A stretch of 64,000 bases of DNA from an uncultured Litoreibacter sp. (GCA_947493265.1 CANLQL010000001.1:1-64000); one strand, 5' to 3'. Shown: positions 15,985 through 25,577, numbered from the stretch's first letter. Notes: generated from the sequence alone by a model not told the origin. Numbers and translations: made by a program.

Positions 15985-18051
15985 TTATAAGCCCAGCGCC
16001 TTGCGCCGTTCTTCGGCAAAACCTTGGACCAGCCTGTCAGCAATCAGCGCCAGAATGGCCATGGCGGCACCAGCGGCGACGCCAAGCCCCACGTCAGCCT
16101 GACCAAGCGCGATATAGATCGATTGGCCCAGCCCTGTCGTCCCGATCAACGCAGCGATGACCAACATCGAAAACGCATAGAGGATCGTTTGGTTCAGCCC
16201 CAACAAGATCGTCGGCGCAGCATAGGGGACGCGCACCTCCCACATGGTTTGCCAATAGGTTGCGCCCGTCGCCTCCGCGGCTTCCATCAAGTCAGGTGGC
16301 GTCGTGGCAATGCCCGCGCGTGTGTAGCGGATCATCGGCACAATGGCGTAAGCGATGATCGCAAGAAATGCAGAGAACTCCCCAATCTGGAAAAACATCA
16401 GAACTGGGATCAGAAAAACAAACAGCGGAATGGTTTGCAGCATATCGCAAATCGGTCGGATGATGCGCCATGCAGTTGTGCTGACCGCCGCCCAGAGCCC
16501 AAGTAACCCGCCAAAAACAGCGCAGGTTAAAACGGCAGCACCCGACAGATACAGCGACAGTAATGCACGTTCCCACAAGCCCGAGATCAGCACGCAGGCC
16601 AGCAAGATCATGACGAGACGCGTCAGCTTCCATCCGCCTGAGACGTAGCCAATCGCCCCGACACCCACCAAAACGAAAGGCCAGGGAAGTTGCGACACGC
16701 CGGTCTCCAACAGGATCGCAAGACACCCCAGAACAGCCGCAAGCGCCACCCGCCCGGACAGGGCGACAGCCACACAAATGGCCGCGGTTGCCGCAAAGAA
16801 GATGCCGCTATAGGCAGCGGTCCATTGAAATCCCCAAGTGAAGGGCAGGATCGCTTCGTCCAGTCCAATGCGCAGCGGAAGCAGGACATAGAACATCGCG
16901 CCATTCTTGACCTGATCCAGGCTTGCGCCATTGCTCGCGGTGAATGCGCCGACAGCATCATCGACTACTTGCGCCGCGCCGTCGAAAATCGCGAACCCGG
17001 CGGTATTGGACACTTGGCCCCATGTCACGACAGAAGCGACAACCCCAACGGCAATCAGCCCGTAGGCAATGCGTTTGTCATAGGATTTACGGGCCAACGC
17101 CAACGTTCCGGAATAGCGGTCGATCACAATCGCAAAGACAACAATCACCAGCCCGGCCATGACGCTTTGGCCAAACTGGGCCTTGCGCATGGTCAGCAGA
17201 ACTTCCCAACCGATATCGTTAAAGCCGCCGATAACCGCGGCGATAATCACCATCGACAAAGCCGCCATCAGGCATTGATTCACACCGATCATCACCTGCG
17301 TGCCCGCTGCAGGCAGTTCGACCAAGAACAGCTGTTGGGTGCGTGTGCCGCCTGACATGACGGCAGCTTCCTTGATCTCGGCATCCACCCGTTCCAGCCC
17401 CAGCAAGACGTTGCGCGCCATCGGCGGGGCCGCATAAATGGCTGATGCTATCAGCCCGACAACGGGACCAAACCCAAACAGCAGAAGCAACGGGGTCAGA
17501 TAGGCAAACGTGGGCACGGTCTGCATAATATCCAAAACGGCTTGTACCGCGTTCTTGACCCGCGGCACCTCGTAGGCCAGCAGACCGATTCCGGTGCCAA
17601 GAAGCAGTGCCAGCGGGACCGATACGAAGACCAGCGCAAGCGTGTTCATGCCTTCCGACCAGTAGCCGGTGCCCAGAACAAATCCGAGGCCCAACGCGCC
17701 CAACGCAGCCATTCGCAGACCGCCCAGCAACCAGCCAAGCGCAGTTACCAGCGCGATCAGAAGAGGCCATGGGGTCGCGTTCAAGACCCAATTGGCCCAG
17801 CCCATTGGAAATTCCAGAAGCCAGGACAAAACCCGCATCGTGGGCTTGATGAAATTCAGAAACGCCCCAAGCCCTTCGCCGATCCAAGCGGCCAATGGTA
17901 GGCTCCACGCGGCGGGCCATTTGACAAGCCACGGGGCAATTGGCTCCAGAACAAGGCAGACCACGCCGATCAACAGCGTGATCAGGCCAGCGCTTGCGGC
18001 ACTGGTCACATGGTAGCTGCGGGGGCTGGATATGGTGTCTGTCGCGCTCAC
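15985..18051 (-). CDS. Glycine betaine/proline-type ABC permease, double-length
   Basis: A 688-residue membrane protein with two complete BPD_transp_1 permease domains in one chain. The EAA loops are visible twice: EAAVMSGGTRTQQLFLVELPAA in the first half and EAAEATGATYWQTMWEVRVPYAA in the second. Each half also has the usual QTVPTFAYLTPLLLLFG or QTIPLFVFLIPVLMFFQ segment. ProW/OpuAB permeases are about half this length and act as dimers, so this one is a natural tandem fusion that could supply both halves of the channel. It overlaps the ATPase gene by four bases. Confidence 0.92.
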   Translation of the reverse strand: MSATDTISSPRSYHVTSAASAGLITLLIGVVCLVLEPIAPWLVKWPAAWSLPLAAWIGEGLGAFLNFIKPTMRVLSWLLEFPMGWANWVLNATPWPLLIALVTALGWLLGGLRMAALGALGLGFVLGTGYWSEGMNTLALVFVSVPLALLLGTGIGLLAYEVPRVKNAVQAVLDIMQTVPTFAYLTPLLLLFGFGPVVGLIASAIYAAPPMARNVLLGLERVDAEIKEAAVMSGGTRTQQLFLVELPAAGTQVMIGVNQCLMAALSMVIIAAVIGGFNDIGWEVLLTMRKAQFGQSVMAGLVIVVFAIVIDRYSGTLALARKSYDKRIAYGLIAVGVVASVVTWGQVSNTAGFAIFDGAAQVVDDAVGAFTASNGASLDQVKNGAMFYVLLPLRIGLDEAILPFTWGFQWTAAYSGIFFAATAAICVAVALSGRVALAAVLGCLAILLETGVSQLPWPFVLVGVGAIGYVSGGWKLTRLVMILLACVLISGLWERALLSLYLSGAAVLTCAVFGGLLGLWAAVSTTAWRIIRPICDMLQTIPLFVFLIPVLMFFQIGEFSAFLAIIAYAIVPMIRYTRAGIATTPPDLMEAAEATGATYWQTMWEVRVPYAAPTILLGLNQTILYAFSMLVIAALIGTTGLGQSIYIALGQADVGLGVAAGAAMAILALIADRLVQGFAEERRKALGL

Positions 18052-19079
18052 TCTGCCCGGGCCAGAGCTTTGGCAAAAATTTCAGGGCGCACTTGTCCAA
18101 CAACTTTGCCGTCGCCGTCGCGCACTGCAACGGGGTCCAGCGTCATGGCGCAATCAGCAAGGGCTGCCTCAAGGCTCATGGCGGTGCTGAGTGTCGGACC
18201 AGTGGCGTCGGCCCCGTCAAAGGGCTCCATCACCTCGGCCAATGTCATATGACGGCCCTTTGGAATATCGCGGGAAAATTCGCGGACATAGTCATCAACC
18301 GGGTTCAACACAATCTCTGTGGGTGTGCCGATCTGAACAATCCGTCCATCGCGCATGATCGCGATCCGATCAGCCAGTTTCAGCGCCTCCGCAATGTCAT
18401 GGGTGATGAACACGATGGAGGTTTTCAGCTTCTCCTGAATGTTCAGAAACTCATCCTGCAATTGTCGCCGGATCAACGGATCAAGGGCGGAAAACGGCTC
18501 GTCCAGAAACCAGACATCGCAATTGCCAGCCAGTGACCGGGCGATGCCCACGCGCTGTCTTTGGCCACCTGATAGTTCGCGCGGAAAAGCGTCTTCGCGC
18601 CCCTCCAGACCCACCATGGAGATGACTTCTGCCGCACGCGCTTTGCGCGCTGCAGGTTTCACGCCATTCATTTTCAGCGGGAATGCAACATTGTCGATTA
18701 CGCTCATATGAGGAAACAGCCCGAAATGCTGGAACACCATGCCAAGCGTGTTGCGGCGCATTTCGATCATGCGCTTCTTGCTGGCGGTCAGGATATTTTC
18801 GCCGCCGATCATCACCTCGCCTGCGGTGGGTTCCACCAGCCGCGAGATGCAGCGCACCAAGGTCGATTTGCCCGAGCCCGACAGGCCCATGATCACAAAC
18901 AATTCCCCCGGTGCGACATTGAACGTCGCGTCTTGAACCGCCGGGATCAGACCACGGTCCTGCAAGGCAGAGGCCACGTCCCCAGACGCGGCCCCCGTTT
19001 TCAGCTGCTCGGCCAAAGCCTCCTGCGCACCTGCGCCGAAGACCTGCCAAAGCCCGCTTGTCGCAATTGCGTCCGCCAC
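18048..19079 (-). CDS. Glycine betaine/proline-type ABC ATPase (ProV/OpuAA-like)
   Basis: A protein of about 343 residues with Walker [10 protein letters not shown], signature [16 protein letters not shown], Walker [13 protein letters not shown], the switch histidine in [10 protein letters not shown], and a C-terminal stretch ending [15 protein letters not shown] that looks like one leftover CBS repeat. ProV-type ATPases carry CBS repeats for osmotic sensing; here the region is reduced. The start used is a GTG five bases after the binding-protein stop, giving the short leader seen in relatives before the W-x-V-F-G segment. An ATG at 19127, inside the preceding gene, is the alternative. Neither has a good ribosome site. 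Confidence 0.88.
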   Translation of the reverse strand: MADAIATSGLWQVFGAGAQEALAEQLKTGAASGDVASALQDRGLIPAVQDATFNVAPGELFVIMGLSGSGKSTLVRCISRLVEPTAGEVMIGGENILTASKKRMIEMRRNTLGMVFQHFGLFPHMSVIDNVAFPLKMNGVKPAARKARAAEVISMVGLEGREDAFPRELSGGQRQRVGIARSLAGNCDVWFLDEPFSALDPLIRRQLQDEFLNIQEKLKTSIVFITHDIAEALKLADRIAIMRDGRIVQIGTPTEIVLNPVDDYVREFSRDIPKGRHMTLAEVMEPFDGADATGPTLSTAMSLEAALADCAMTLDPVAVRDGDGKVVGQVRPEIFAKALARAE

Positions 19080-19083
19080 GCTG

Positions 19084-20037
19084 CTAGTTGACGGCAGCGT
19101 CGACGATTGGTTTCCAAACGCCTTCATTCGCGCTCATCCAGTCGGACACAACGGTCTCGACCTTACCGCCATCAACGTCAACAGCGCCCATCAAAGGCTG
19201 CTGAACATCTGTGGACATCTGGTAATTTTCCAGAATTTCGTAAGCCGCTGGCCACTTGTCTTGGAATCCGGCCCAACCCGCTTTGAAAATACGCGTGGGT
19301 GAGAAGTCGCAATCATTGATCGCGTTCGGGTTCGTGCCCCAAGCGGGATCTTCGAAACACGCGGCTTCACCCGCTGGCAGGTCTACGAATTTCACATCAT
19401 AGGCCGACATTGCCCAATGGGGCTGCCAAAAGACGATCAACAAAGGTGATTTCTTTTCGGTCGAGGCGCGAAGCTCAGCAATCAAGGCCCCTTCAGACCC
19501 TGCAGGAACGGCTTTGAACGGCAGCTCAAGCCCGGCAACGCGGTCAGCCCCAGGTGTTCCCCAGTCTGCGGGGTAGTCCACTAGGCGTCCGCCCGGAATA
19601 GTTTCCGCCGTCGCGAATTGCGCCGCGCAATCTTTCAGCGCTTCCCAAGCCGGAAGACCCGGGCAAATTTCGGCGACATGTGAGGGGTAAGCGAAGCCTT
19701 CCTTGGCGTCCAAACCAAGGTCAGAAATTTCAACGATGGAGCCATCAGCGACTTTTTTGGCATATTCGTCAGAAACGTTGGACGACCAGATTTCCAAAGT
19801 CGCATGGATGTCGCCATCCGCGATGGCCTGGAACTGGTTCATCATCCCAGCGGTCACATATTCGACCTTGTAGCCAGCCGCTTCCAGCATCTGACCGGCC
19901 ACATGTGTGGTGATGTGCTGGCCGGTCCATTCGTTCATCGCCAGCTTAATTGGTTCATCGGTTGCGCCTAATTCGGCGGCAAAGCCTGCGCTGCTCATCG
20001 CGAGCACGGACACACCGGCAAGAATAGCCTTTTTCAT
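19084..20037 (-). CDS. Glycine betaine/proline-type ABC substrate-binding protein (OpuAC family)
   Basis: A 317-residue periplasmic protein with a signal peptide (MKKAILAGVSVLAMSSAGFAA, cleavage near residue 21) and an OpuAC fold. Aromatic residues such as W in MNEWTGQH, W in LEIWSSN and W in VFWQPHW could form the aromatic cage that holds a quaternary ammonium group. It captures betaine-like osmolytes for the two following genes. The start chosen has GGGGAAAAACG upstream and begins at the signal peptide; an upstream ATG adds 21 residues without a signal logic. It is the first gene of the operon. Confidence 0.9.
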   Translation of the reverse strand: MKKAILAGVSVLAMSSAGFAAELGATDEPIKLAMNEWTGQHITTHVAGQMLEAAGYKVEYVTAGMMNQFQAIADGDIHATLEIWSSNVSDEYAKKVADGSIVEISDLGLDAKEGFAYPSHVAEICPGLPAWEALKDCAAQFATAETIPGGRLVDYPADWGTPGADRVAGLELPFKAVPAGSEGALIAELRASTEKKSPLLIVFWQPHWAMSAYDVKFVDLPAGEAACFEDPAWGTNPNAINDCDFSPTRIFKAGWAGFQDKWPAAYEILENYQMSTDVQQPLMGAVDVDGGKVETVVSDWMSANEGVWKPIVDAAVN

Positions 20038-20095
20038 CGTTTTTCCCCATTGGATTGAGTTTTGATTGCGCGCATTAAAGACCCATGCCCAGATG

Positions 20096-20107
20096 AACAC
20101 CAGTGTT
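20096..20107. promoter_or_regulatory. 12-base palindrome in the betaine-importer/EamA divergent region
   Basis: AACAC-CA-GTGTT is a near-perfect inverted repeat about 60 bases before the binding-protein ATG and 40 bases before the EamA ATG. It could be an operator for the divergent pair. No regulator gene is adjacent. Confidence 0.3.
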
Positions 20108-20147
20108 TATTCTTGGAAACAGCGTGATCGGTCGCTAGGGACAAACG

Positions 20148-21020
20148 ATGACCACTTCAAACAAGCTGCCGATTTACGTCGCCCTGATTTCTGCCTTGCT
20201 TTGGGGTGTTTGGTGGTACCCGATCCGGGTACTCGACAGCGTCGGTTTTGACGGTCTCTGGGCCGGGGTTGCAATGAATGCGGGCGCGCTGCCAGGACTA
20301 TTGCTTGTACTGCTTTGGCGCAGGCCAACGGCGCAGATATCACGCAAGGCTGCACTCGGCGCATGTTTTGCCGGAGCGGCCATGATGCTTTATTCAGCAG
20401 CGCTTGTTGATACCAGCGTGTTGCGCGCGGTTTTGCTATTCTACCTCGCACCTGCATGGTCCATCGCGTTGGAATGGATGTTTTTGGGACGAAGACTGCG
20501 ATGGATCAACGCGGTCGCATTGGTACTTGCAGTCGCGGGTGTGGTACTCATTTTTCGCGGAAACATCACCTTTGACGACTGGCGCGTGGGCGATTCCGTC
20601 GCCGTCCTGTCGGGCATGTGCTGGGCTGTCGGTGCGGCACTCATTTTCACGGCACCCGCCAGCAGTTTGCGTCAGTTATCGCTGATTGCGTGCCTCTCAG
20701 GAATTGTCATCGGTGTTGGGGCCGCAGTGATCTTTGGAAGCGGTTTGCCGCAGCTTGATCTGGATTTCCGTGCGATTGTTCCAGCGCTTTCGTCGGGATG
20801 CCTTTATCTGGCACCGATCCTTCTGGCGACATTGTGGAGCGCAAGACGGTTGAAACCCGCGACACTCAGCTTCCTTCTTACCGCAGAGATCATATCCGGT
20901 GTCGCAACAGCCGCAATCTTTTTGTCCGAACCCTTCGGTCTGCCGGAAATTGCCGGAACAGTCTTGATCATCGCCGCCGCGTTGACCGAGGTCGCGCCAG
21001 CCTATTCCGATCAATCATAG
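20148..21020 (+). CDS. EamA/DMT family transporter
   Basis: A 290-residue protein with about ten membrane helices arranged as two EamA repeats (about 8-140 and 150-285). A conserved proline-containing segment WWYPIRVLDSVGFDGLWAG begins the first repeat. Members export amino acids or other metabolites, or take up small solutes. The substrate cannot be read from the sequence. Its 3' end overlaps the convergent ligase gene by ten bases. It is divergent from the betaine importer. Confidence 0.85.
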   Translation: MTTSNKLPIYVALISALLWGVWWYPIRVLDSVGFDGLWAGVAMNAGALPGLLLVLLWRRPTAQISRKAALGACFAGAAMMLYSAALVDTSVLRAVLLFYLAPAWSIALEWMFLGRRLRWINAVALVLAVAGVVLIFRGNITFDDWRVGDSVAVLSGMCWAVGAALIFTAPASSLRQLSLIACLSGIVIGVGAAVIFGSGLPQLDLDFRAIVPALSSGCLYLAPILLATLWSARRLKPATLSFLLTAEIISGVATAAIFLSEPFGLPEIAGTVLIIAAALTEVAPAYSDQS

Positions 21021-22207
21021 CTGCGCGTATCGTCGATCACTTTGCCATCATTTGGCAAAATTCCTTCGGCCACAATCTCGACCTTTCCGCGCAACTTCAG
21101 GATATTTGCAACAGAGGTCTCAAAGGTTTCAACCGACCCGCCATCCGCTTCCAGTTGCACCGTCATGACATCGGATTGCGCATCACGACCAACCGTGACC
21201 CGCGCACGTTTGATTTCGGGATGACGGTCAACCAATTCGGCGACTTGCTCAGGCCGGACGAACATGCCCTTTATCTTCGTGGTCTGGTCCGCACGCCCCA
21301 TCCAACCTTTGATCCGCATATTTGTGCGACCGCAGGGGCTTTCGCCTTCCATCACAGCGCTCATATCGCCGGTGGCAAAGCGGATCAGCGGGTAGTCGGC
21401 GTTCAACGAGGTGACAACAATTTCGCCAACCTGACCGGGTTCAACCCGCGTCCCCGTGCCGGGGGTCACAATTTCGACGATGACACCCTCATCAACGATC
21501 ATCCCCTCCATCGCGTCTGTTTCATAGGCGATATGGCCAAGATCAGCCGTCGCGTAGCACTGCAAACACGAAATCCCGCGATCCGCATAGCTTTGCCGCA
21601 AACTGGGAAATAGCGCTCCACCTGACACGGCTGCTTTGCGAATTTGCAGGTCCAGCTTCATCTCTTCCGCCTTGTCCAGCAAGACGTTCAGATAGTCAGG
21701 CGTACCTGCATAGGCGGTTGTGCCGATATCGGCCGCAGCCCGAACCTGAAGTTCCGTTTGCCCGGTGCCTGCTGGCAGGACCTTCGCACCGACAGCTTGC
21801 GCACCATTTTCAAACATCATCCCTGCCGGGGTCAGATGATAGCCGAAACAGTTCTGAACAATATCATCCGCGCCGATCCCGCAGGCATGCAAGAACCGCC
21901 CGAACCGCCACCAATCGCGGCTGATCCCACCTGGCTCATAAATCGGACCCGGTGATTGGAACACATGCGCGTAGCGTCCCATCGTTACGCCGCCAAATGG
22001 CGGGCGGGCTTTTTGCCAGCTGCTTAGCGTGTCCTTCCGCAGCACCGGAAACCGCACAAGATCCTCAAGATCAGCTAAAGGACCACTGGGAAATGCATCA
22101 CCCACATCGGACTGCACCCGCGCGATCAATGCTTGCGCCTGCGCCAATTGATCGGCGTGCCGGGCGTCCTGACTGCGGGTTTCCAATGTATCAAAATAAG
22201 ACGCCAT
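21011..22207 (-). CDS. PaaK-like (phenylacetate--CoA ligase family) AMP-forming ligase
   Basis: A 398-residue adenylate-forming enzyme of the phenylacetate-CoA ligase type. Landmarks are the region TAYAGTPDYLN, CYATADLGHIAYETD, the acidic residue in FATGDMSAV, and the C-terminal hinge and lysine segment WMGRADQTTKIKGMFVRPEQVAEL. It should activate a carboxylic acid, probably aryl or short-chain, with ATP and CoA. The chain is slightly shorter than the 430-440 residues of PaaK. It is the last gene of an operon that carries a branched-chain-type ABC importer and a second CoA ligase. The ribosome site is AGGAGAG. Confidence 0.82.
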   Translation of the reverse strand: MASYFDTLETRSQDARHADQLAQAQALIARVQSDVGDAFPSGPLADLEDLVRFPVLRKDTLSSWQKARPPFGGVTMGRYAHVFQSPGPIYEPGGISRDWWRFGRFLHACGIGADDIVQNCFGYHLTPAGMMFENGAQAVGAKVLPAGTGQTELQVRAAADIGTTAYAGTPDYLNVLLDKAEEMKLDLQIRKAAVSGGALFPSLRQSYADRGISCLQCYATADLGHIAYETDAMEGMIVDEGVIVEIVTPGTGTRVEPGQVGEIVVTSLNADYPLIRFATGDMSAVMEGESPCGRTNMRIKGWMGRADQTTKIKGMFVRPEQVAELVDRHPEIKRARVTVGRDAQSDVMTVQLEADGGSVETFETSVANILKLRGKVEIVAEGILPNDGKVIDDTRSYD

Positions 22208-22228
22208 GTGATCTCTCCTGACCCGGTG

Positions 22229-23050
22229 TTAGCTCAACCAACGTTTGCGGCGGCGGTAGGACCGGACATCACGGAACGACTTGCGGCCCTCCTCCGACAT
22301 CCCGAGGTAGAATTCCTTCACATCCGGATTTTCCCGCAAATCCGCGGCCGGGCCGTCCATAACCACACGGCCTGATTCCAGAATGTAGCCGTAATGCGCA
22401 AATCGCAGGGCCACGTTGGTGTTCTGCTCGGCCAACAGAAAGCTGACGTTTTCCTTTTCGTTGAGATCTTTCACGATCCCGAAAATCTCTTCCACAAGCT
22501 GCGGGGCCAGCCCCATCGACGGCTCATCCAGCAAGATCGTTTCCGGCTTTGACATCAATGCGCGACCGATCGCTGTCATCTGCTGCTCACCGCCCGATGT
22601 GTAGCCCGCCTGCGACTTCCGCCGCTCCTTCAACCGAGGAAAATACGTGTAGACCTTCTCAAGATCAGCATCGATTTCGCCTTTTGAGCCTCCGCGCGTG
22701 TAAGCCCCGGTCATCAGGTTTTCTTCCACAGTCAAATGCTCAAAACAGTGGCGTCCTTCCATCACCTGGATCACACCGCGTTTGACCATTGCAGCGGGAT
22801 CAAGCCCGGCCACGGGGTCTCCGCGATAGACAATCGATCCTTTGGTGACCTCGCCCCGCTCGGAATGCAGCAGGTTGGACACGGCTTTCAATGTCGTCGT
22901 CTTGCCTGCCCCATTGCCGCCCAACAGCGCCGTGATCCCGCCTTGCGCAACCTTCAGGCTGACGCCTTTCAGCACCAGGATCACGTGATTATAGATCACT
23001 TCAATATTGTTGACCTCCAAGAGGGTCTCTTGTTTTGAACCATCCAGCAT
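22229..23050 (-). CDS. Branched-chain-type ABC transporter ATPase (LivF-like)
   Basis: A 273-residue ATPase with Walker A LLGGNGAGKTTTLKAVSNLL, signature YTSGGEQQMTAIGRALM, and Walker B ILLDEPSMGLAP, all characteristic of LivF. The tail (SEEGRKSFRDVRSYRRRKRWLS) is longer and more basic than in E. coli LivF. It energises the importer together with the LivG-like protein encoded upstream. It is separated from the binding-protein gene by a 100-base spacer with a strong hairpin. Confidence 0.9.
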   Translation of the reverse strand: MLDGSKQETLLEVNNIEVIYNHVILVLKGVSLKVAQGGITALLGGNGAGKTTTLKAVSNLLHSERGEVTKGSIVYRGDPVAGLDPAAMVKRGVIQVMEGRHCFEHLTVEENLMTGAYTRGGSKGEIDADLEKVYTYFPRLKERRKSQAGYTSGGEQQMTAIGRALMSKPETILLDEPSMGLAPQLVEEIFGIVKDLNEKENVSFLLAEQNTNVALRFAHYGYILESGRVVMDGPAADLRENPDVKEFYLGMSEEGRKSFRDVRSYRRRKRWLS

Positions 23051-23111
23051 CTCAACACATCCTCAGGATCCAAACGCCACTTGCGCTTCTTCTTGCCAAA
23101 AATACTCAAAT

Positions 23112-23139
23112 CCCTCTGGCAGCCAAAGCCGCCAGAGGG
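23112..23139 (-). terminator. Intercistronic hairpin after the binding-protein gene
   Basis: Arms CCCTCTGGC and GCCAGAGGG (9 bp, perfect) close a 10-base loop; on the minus strand the stem is followed by ATTTGAGTATTTTT. It lies just past the binding-protein stop inside the operon. It could end part of the transcripts or protect the 3' end so that binding protein is made in excess. Confidence 0.6.
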
Positions 23140-23150
23140 TGTTTCATCGC

Positions 23151-24428
23151 TTACGAACAGCTCGGCGTGATGCCACTTTCCGCTGCGAATGCGGCGGAAT
23201 CTTCGGCAACCAGCGGACTGATGATGTCCTGATCAGACTGGTAGTAGTCTGTGATCAAAGACCATTTGCCAGCGCCAGCGTCCCACTGAGCGACAGCACC
23301 AAGACCGTTACCACCATGGTTCTCACAAGAAACCGAGAAGGTCGGACCGAAGTTCGGCAAACCGATTTCAGTCATCAGCTCTTCTGTGATTTCCAGGGCT
23401 TCCATGCCGTCGCGCATTTGCGCGGGAGTGATGTCGGCAACACCGGAAATTTCCTGTGCTTTCTTGGCAGCTTCAGCCGCCAACATCGCTGCGTACATCC
23501 CACGGTTATAAAGCGCAGTTCCAAGTTGATCGCCTGCACCCGCGGCCTTGCCTGCATCGACAACATATTTCTGCATGTCATCATAAAGCGGGAAGTCTTT
23601 GCCGAGGTTGTGGAACGTCAAAGCTTTGTAGCCATCGGCCCCTGCACCAGCAGGCAGAACGTCATTTTCAGACCCTGACCACCAGATGCCGATGAACTTG
23701 TCCATCGGAAAGCGGATGTTTGCAGCTTCCTGAATGGCAACCTGGTTCATAACGCCCCAGCCCCACATCAGAACATAGTCTGGACGCTGTTGGCGAATTT
23801 GCAGCCACTGCGATTTCTGCTCCTGACCCGGGTGATCAACAGCGATTGGCAGGAATTCGTAGCCATGTTTCGCAGACAGCTCTTCCAGGGTCCGGATCGG
23901 CTCCTTGCCATAGGCGGAGTTGTGGTAGACCAGCGCGATTTTCGTGCCAGAGATATCTCCGCCATTTTCATTGAGAATATGGGTCACAGCATGTGACGCC
24001 CCATCCCAGTAGTTCGCAGGGTAGTTAAAGATGTTGGAAAACACCGCACCGTTTTTGGCAGATGTCCGGCCATAGCCCATGGAATGCACGGGAATGCCAT
24101 CCGCAGTGGCTTTCGGGATCAACTGATAGGTGATGCCGGTGGATAGGGGTTGATAAACCAATGCGCCTTCGCCTTTGGTCGACTCGTAGCATTCAACGCC
24201 TTTTTCGGTGTTGTAGCCGGTTTCGCATTCCAGCACGCGAATTGGCACGCCGCCAATGCCGCCGTCACGCTCATTCAGCAGCGTGAAATAGTCCTCATAG
24301 CCATCCGCAAACGGGATGCCGTTGGCCGCATATGGACCTGTCCGGTAGCTCAGGGACGGGAACACAAGGTCCGCCATCACCGGGCCTGCGGCCATCACGG
24401 CCGCAATCGTCAAAGTTGTTAGTTTCAT
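23151..24428 (-). CDS. Branched-chain-type ABC transporter substrate-binding protein
   Basis: A 425-residue periplasmic binding protein of the Peripla_BP_6 fold with a signal peptide (about 1-19, ending VMA). It begins with VFPSLSYRTGPYAANGIPFADGY, the pattern of the subfamily found with CoA-ligase genes rather than the LivJ/LivK leucine binders. Cysteine pairs (C68/C80 area and the C-terminal TPSCS) could form disulfides. The ligand is unknown; the flanking acyl- and aryl-CoA ligases suggest an organic acid. The ribosome site GGGAGGAC is strong. Confidence 0.88.
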   Translation of the reverse strand: MKLTTLTIAAVMAAGPVMADLVFPSLSYRTGPYAANGIPFADGYEDYFTLLNERDGGIGGVPIRVLECETGYNTEKGVECYESTKGEGALVYQPLSTGITYQLIPKATADGIPVHSMGYGRTSAKNGAVFSNIFNYPANYWDGASHAVTHILNENGGDISGTKIALVYHNSAYGKEPIRTLEELSAKHGYEFLPIAVDHPGQEQKSQWLQIRQQRPDYVLMWGWGVMNQVAIQEAANIRFPMDKFIGIWWSGSENDVLPAGAGADGYKALTFHNLGKDFPLYDDMQKYVVDAGKAAGAGDQLGTALYNRGMYAAMLAAEAAKKAQEISGVADITPAQMRDGMEALEITEELMTEIGLPNFGPTFSVSCENHGGNGLGAVAQWDAGAGKWSLITDYYQSDQDIISPLVAEDSAAFAAESGITPSCS

Positions 24429-24463
24429 CGGGTTAGTCCTCCCATTGGTTACATCCGATAGTG

Positions 24464-24479
24464 CCGGGGTTGTCCCCGG
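24464..24479. repeat. Stem-loop upstream of the binding-protein gene
   Basis: CCGGGG-TTGT-CCCCGG forms a 6-bp all-GC hairpin between the LivM-like stop and the binding-protein start. With the hairpin at 23112 it brackets the binding-protein cistron. There is no T-run, so stabilisation of a processed message is likelier than termination. Confidence 0.5.
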
Positions 24480-24497
24480 TCGCTCATTTGGCCGGCC

Positions 24498-25574
24498 CTA
24501 ATGCGGGAACGGCCATAGTCTTAATTTCTCTTTCGCGACACGCCAAAGCTGTGCCAGCCCATGTGGCTCCATGATCAGGAAGATAATGATCAACCCGCCC
24601 GAAATGATAAACTGCAAATGTGCTGCCAGATCTGTCGGCCAGCCCAGCCAGCCAACAAAGACGTTCTTCAAAAACACCGGCAAGAGCACCATGAACGCAG
24701 CTCCGGCAAAGGATCCGAAAATGGAGCCCAGCCCGCCGATGATGATCATGAACAGCACCAGAAACGACTTATCGATCCCGAAGCTTTCGCCCACTTCGGC
24801 AGCCCCAAGATAGACACTGAAAAACAGCGCCCCCGCGATACCAACGAAGAAGCCAGAGATTGCGAACGCGGTCAGTTTGGCTTTGAGCGGGTTTACCCCG
24901 ATGATCTCGGCCGCAATATCCATGTCGCGAATGGCCATCCATGTCCGCCCCGTCGTGCCGCGCGTCAGGTTGCGGGCAAGGACCGCGCAGATCGTCACAA
25001 AAACCAGGCAGATCATGTATTTCGCCCAAGCCGCTGTGTTAGGTCCCGTGACGATAATCCCGAAGACATCGCGTTGCGGTGCGGAAATCTGGCCTGACGC
25101 GGAATAGTTGTAAAACCAGCCCACCTTGTTGAACAACCAGACTAGGAAAAACTGCGCGGCCAGCGTTGCGACCGCCAAATAAAACCCTTTGATCCTCAGG
25201 CTCGGCAGCCCGAAAATCGTCACGACACCTGCCGTTATCAACCCCGCCAGCGGGATATGGATCAGCATCGAAACTTCTGGAAACGCCGTCATCAACTTGT
25301 AGCAGGAATAGGCCCCCACAGCCATAAATGCCCCGGTTCCCAAGCTGACCTGACCACAATAGCCGGTCAGAATGTTCAGCCCAATCGCCGCGATTGCGTA
25401 GATCAGAAACGGAACGAAAACAGCGTTCGCCCAGTAGTCGTTGATGATGAACGGAATGATCCCGAACGCAATCACCAACACCACGTAATAGCGATACCGG
25501 TCAAATTTGATCGGAAAGGTTTGGCTATCCTGCGGATAGGTCGTCGAGAAATCGCCTGCTTCACGGTAAAACAT
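24498..25574 (-). CDS. Branched-chain-type ABC permease (LivM-like)
   Basis: A 358-residue membrane protein of about nine to ten helices. The family stretch LNILTGYCGQVSLGTGAFMAVGAYS and the later GGLGSIFGSFAGAAFM segment place it with LivM. The first 25 residues are hydrophilic (DFSTTYPQDSQTFPIKFDRYRY), as in LivM forms linked with CoA-ligase operons. It starts three bases after the LivH-like stop. Confidence 0.9.
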   Translation of the reverse strand: MFYREAGDFSTTYPQDSQTFPIKFDRYRYYVVLVIAFGIIPFIINDYWANAVFVPFLIYAIAAIGLNILTGYCGQVSLGTGAFMAVGAYSCYKLMTAFPEVSMLIHIPLAGLITAGVVTIFGLPSLRIKGFYLAVATLAAQFFLVWLFNKVGWFYNYSASGQISAPQRDVFGIIVTGPNTAAWAKYMICLVFVTICAVLARNLTRGTTGRTWMAIRDMDIAAEIIGVNPLKAKLTAFAISGFFVGIAGALFFSVYLGAAEVGESFGIDKSFLVLFMIIIGGLGSIFGSFAGAAFMVLLPVFLKNVFVGWLGWPTDLAAHLQFIISGGLIIIFLIMEPHGLAQLWRVAKEKLRLWPFPH

Positions 25575-25577
25575 GGA

